A program made the position numbers and the translations under genes. Shown here piece after piece: positions 5,329-5,364 of a DNA stretch of 5,364 nt. The stretch lies in NCBI GenBank assembly GCA_900555665.1, contig USLX01000095.1, positions 1 through 5,364 on the forward strand, read 5' to 3'. The first letter of the stretch is position 1; every line of letters starts with the position of its first letter. Source of the stretch: an uncultured Eubacteriales bacterium (GTDB taxonomy: Bacteria > Bacillota > Clostridia > Oscillospirales > Oscillospiraceae). The notes beneath the pieces are model-generated. The model ran no database searches, was not told where the DNA came from, and worked only from the letters and a program-made list of their open reading frames with translations.

Positions 5329-5364
5329 ATGAACGCGAAAAAATGGGTGCTGACCTTCCTGCTG
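5329..5364 (+). CDS. Start of a membrane-anchored or secreted protein, cut by the window edge
   Basis: Only 12 codons are present (MNAKKWVLTFLL), running off the right edge. The short basic N-terminus followed by a hydrophobic run is typical of a signal peptide or N-terminal anchor. AGGAGG at 5319-5324 overlaps the MBOAT stop, and the gap between genes is 9 nt, so it belongs to the same operon. The expected partner of an MBOAT at this place is a DltD-like, SGNH-fold or clostridial DHHW-type protein that completes transfer to the acceptor outside the membrane. That identity rests on context only. Confidence 0.6.
   Translation, partial: MNAKKWVLTFLL

Noticed and set aside
1..5364. tRNA, rRNA, CRISPR array, insertion sequence or attachment site
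   Set aside because: I looked for cloverleaf-like arms, regularly spaced repeats, transposase motifs and terminal inverted repeats, and saw none.

Overview
The window looks like chromosomal DNA from a GC-rich gut Clostridia lineage, most likely Oscillospirales (Faecalibacterium / Gemmiger / Subdoligranulum-like). The reasons are strong AGGAGG-type ribosome binding sites, sigma-A-like promoters with extended -10 elements, C-ending codon preference, small hairpin repeats between genes, and protein families that are typical of that group. The taxonomic call is an inference from style, not a database result.

Left part, minus strand (about 120-885): a two-gene unit reading leftwards from a clear promoter (TTGCGG, 17 nt, TATAAT, at 885-857). 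The first gene is a short DtxR/MntR-family metal-dependent repressor with a GTG start (825-433). Sixteen bases downstream is a 98-residue protein with two membrane segments and unknown function (416-120). Two perfect hairpins lie beyond its stop (62-95 and 26-48) and may end the transcript. Positions 1-25 hold nothing I can identify.

Central gap (826-1237, 412 nt): no convincing gene. It holds the two divergent promoters, a short GC-rich inverted repeat (943-961), a perfect 13-bp hairpin (1054-1088), and a long bulged hairpin (1128-1178) that ends just before the rightward -35 box and competes with a smaller hairpin (1118-1133).

Right part, plus strand (1182-5364): a compact operon resembling dlt (D-alanylation of teichoic acids) but rearranged and with an extra gene. 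The order is an AMP-forming amino acid adenylation enzyme (DltA-like, 1238-2758); a GNAT-fold acyltransferase (2745-3554); a stand-alone phosphopantetheine carrier protein (DltC-like, 3551-3778); an MBOAT membrane acyltransferase (DltB/AlgI superfamily, 3778-5319); and the first 12 codons of a further gene with a hydrophobic start (5329 onward), probably the secreted or anchored partner. The genes overlap by 14, 4 and 1 nt, and the last gap is 9 nt, so translation is likely coupled.

Proposed joint action: the adenylation enzyme activates an amino acid and loads it onto the carrier. The MBOAT takes the carrier-bound group at the membrane and, with its partner, passes it to an extracellular or envelope acceptor. 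The GNAT could modify the tethered amino acid or use it as donor. It has no counterpart in canonical dltXABCD. The adenylation enzyme keeps the Asp that binds the substrate amine but has Gly where canonical DltA has its chirality-selecting Cys, so the activated amino acid may not be D-alanine. This operon is the most interesting thing in the window.
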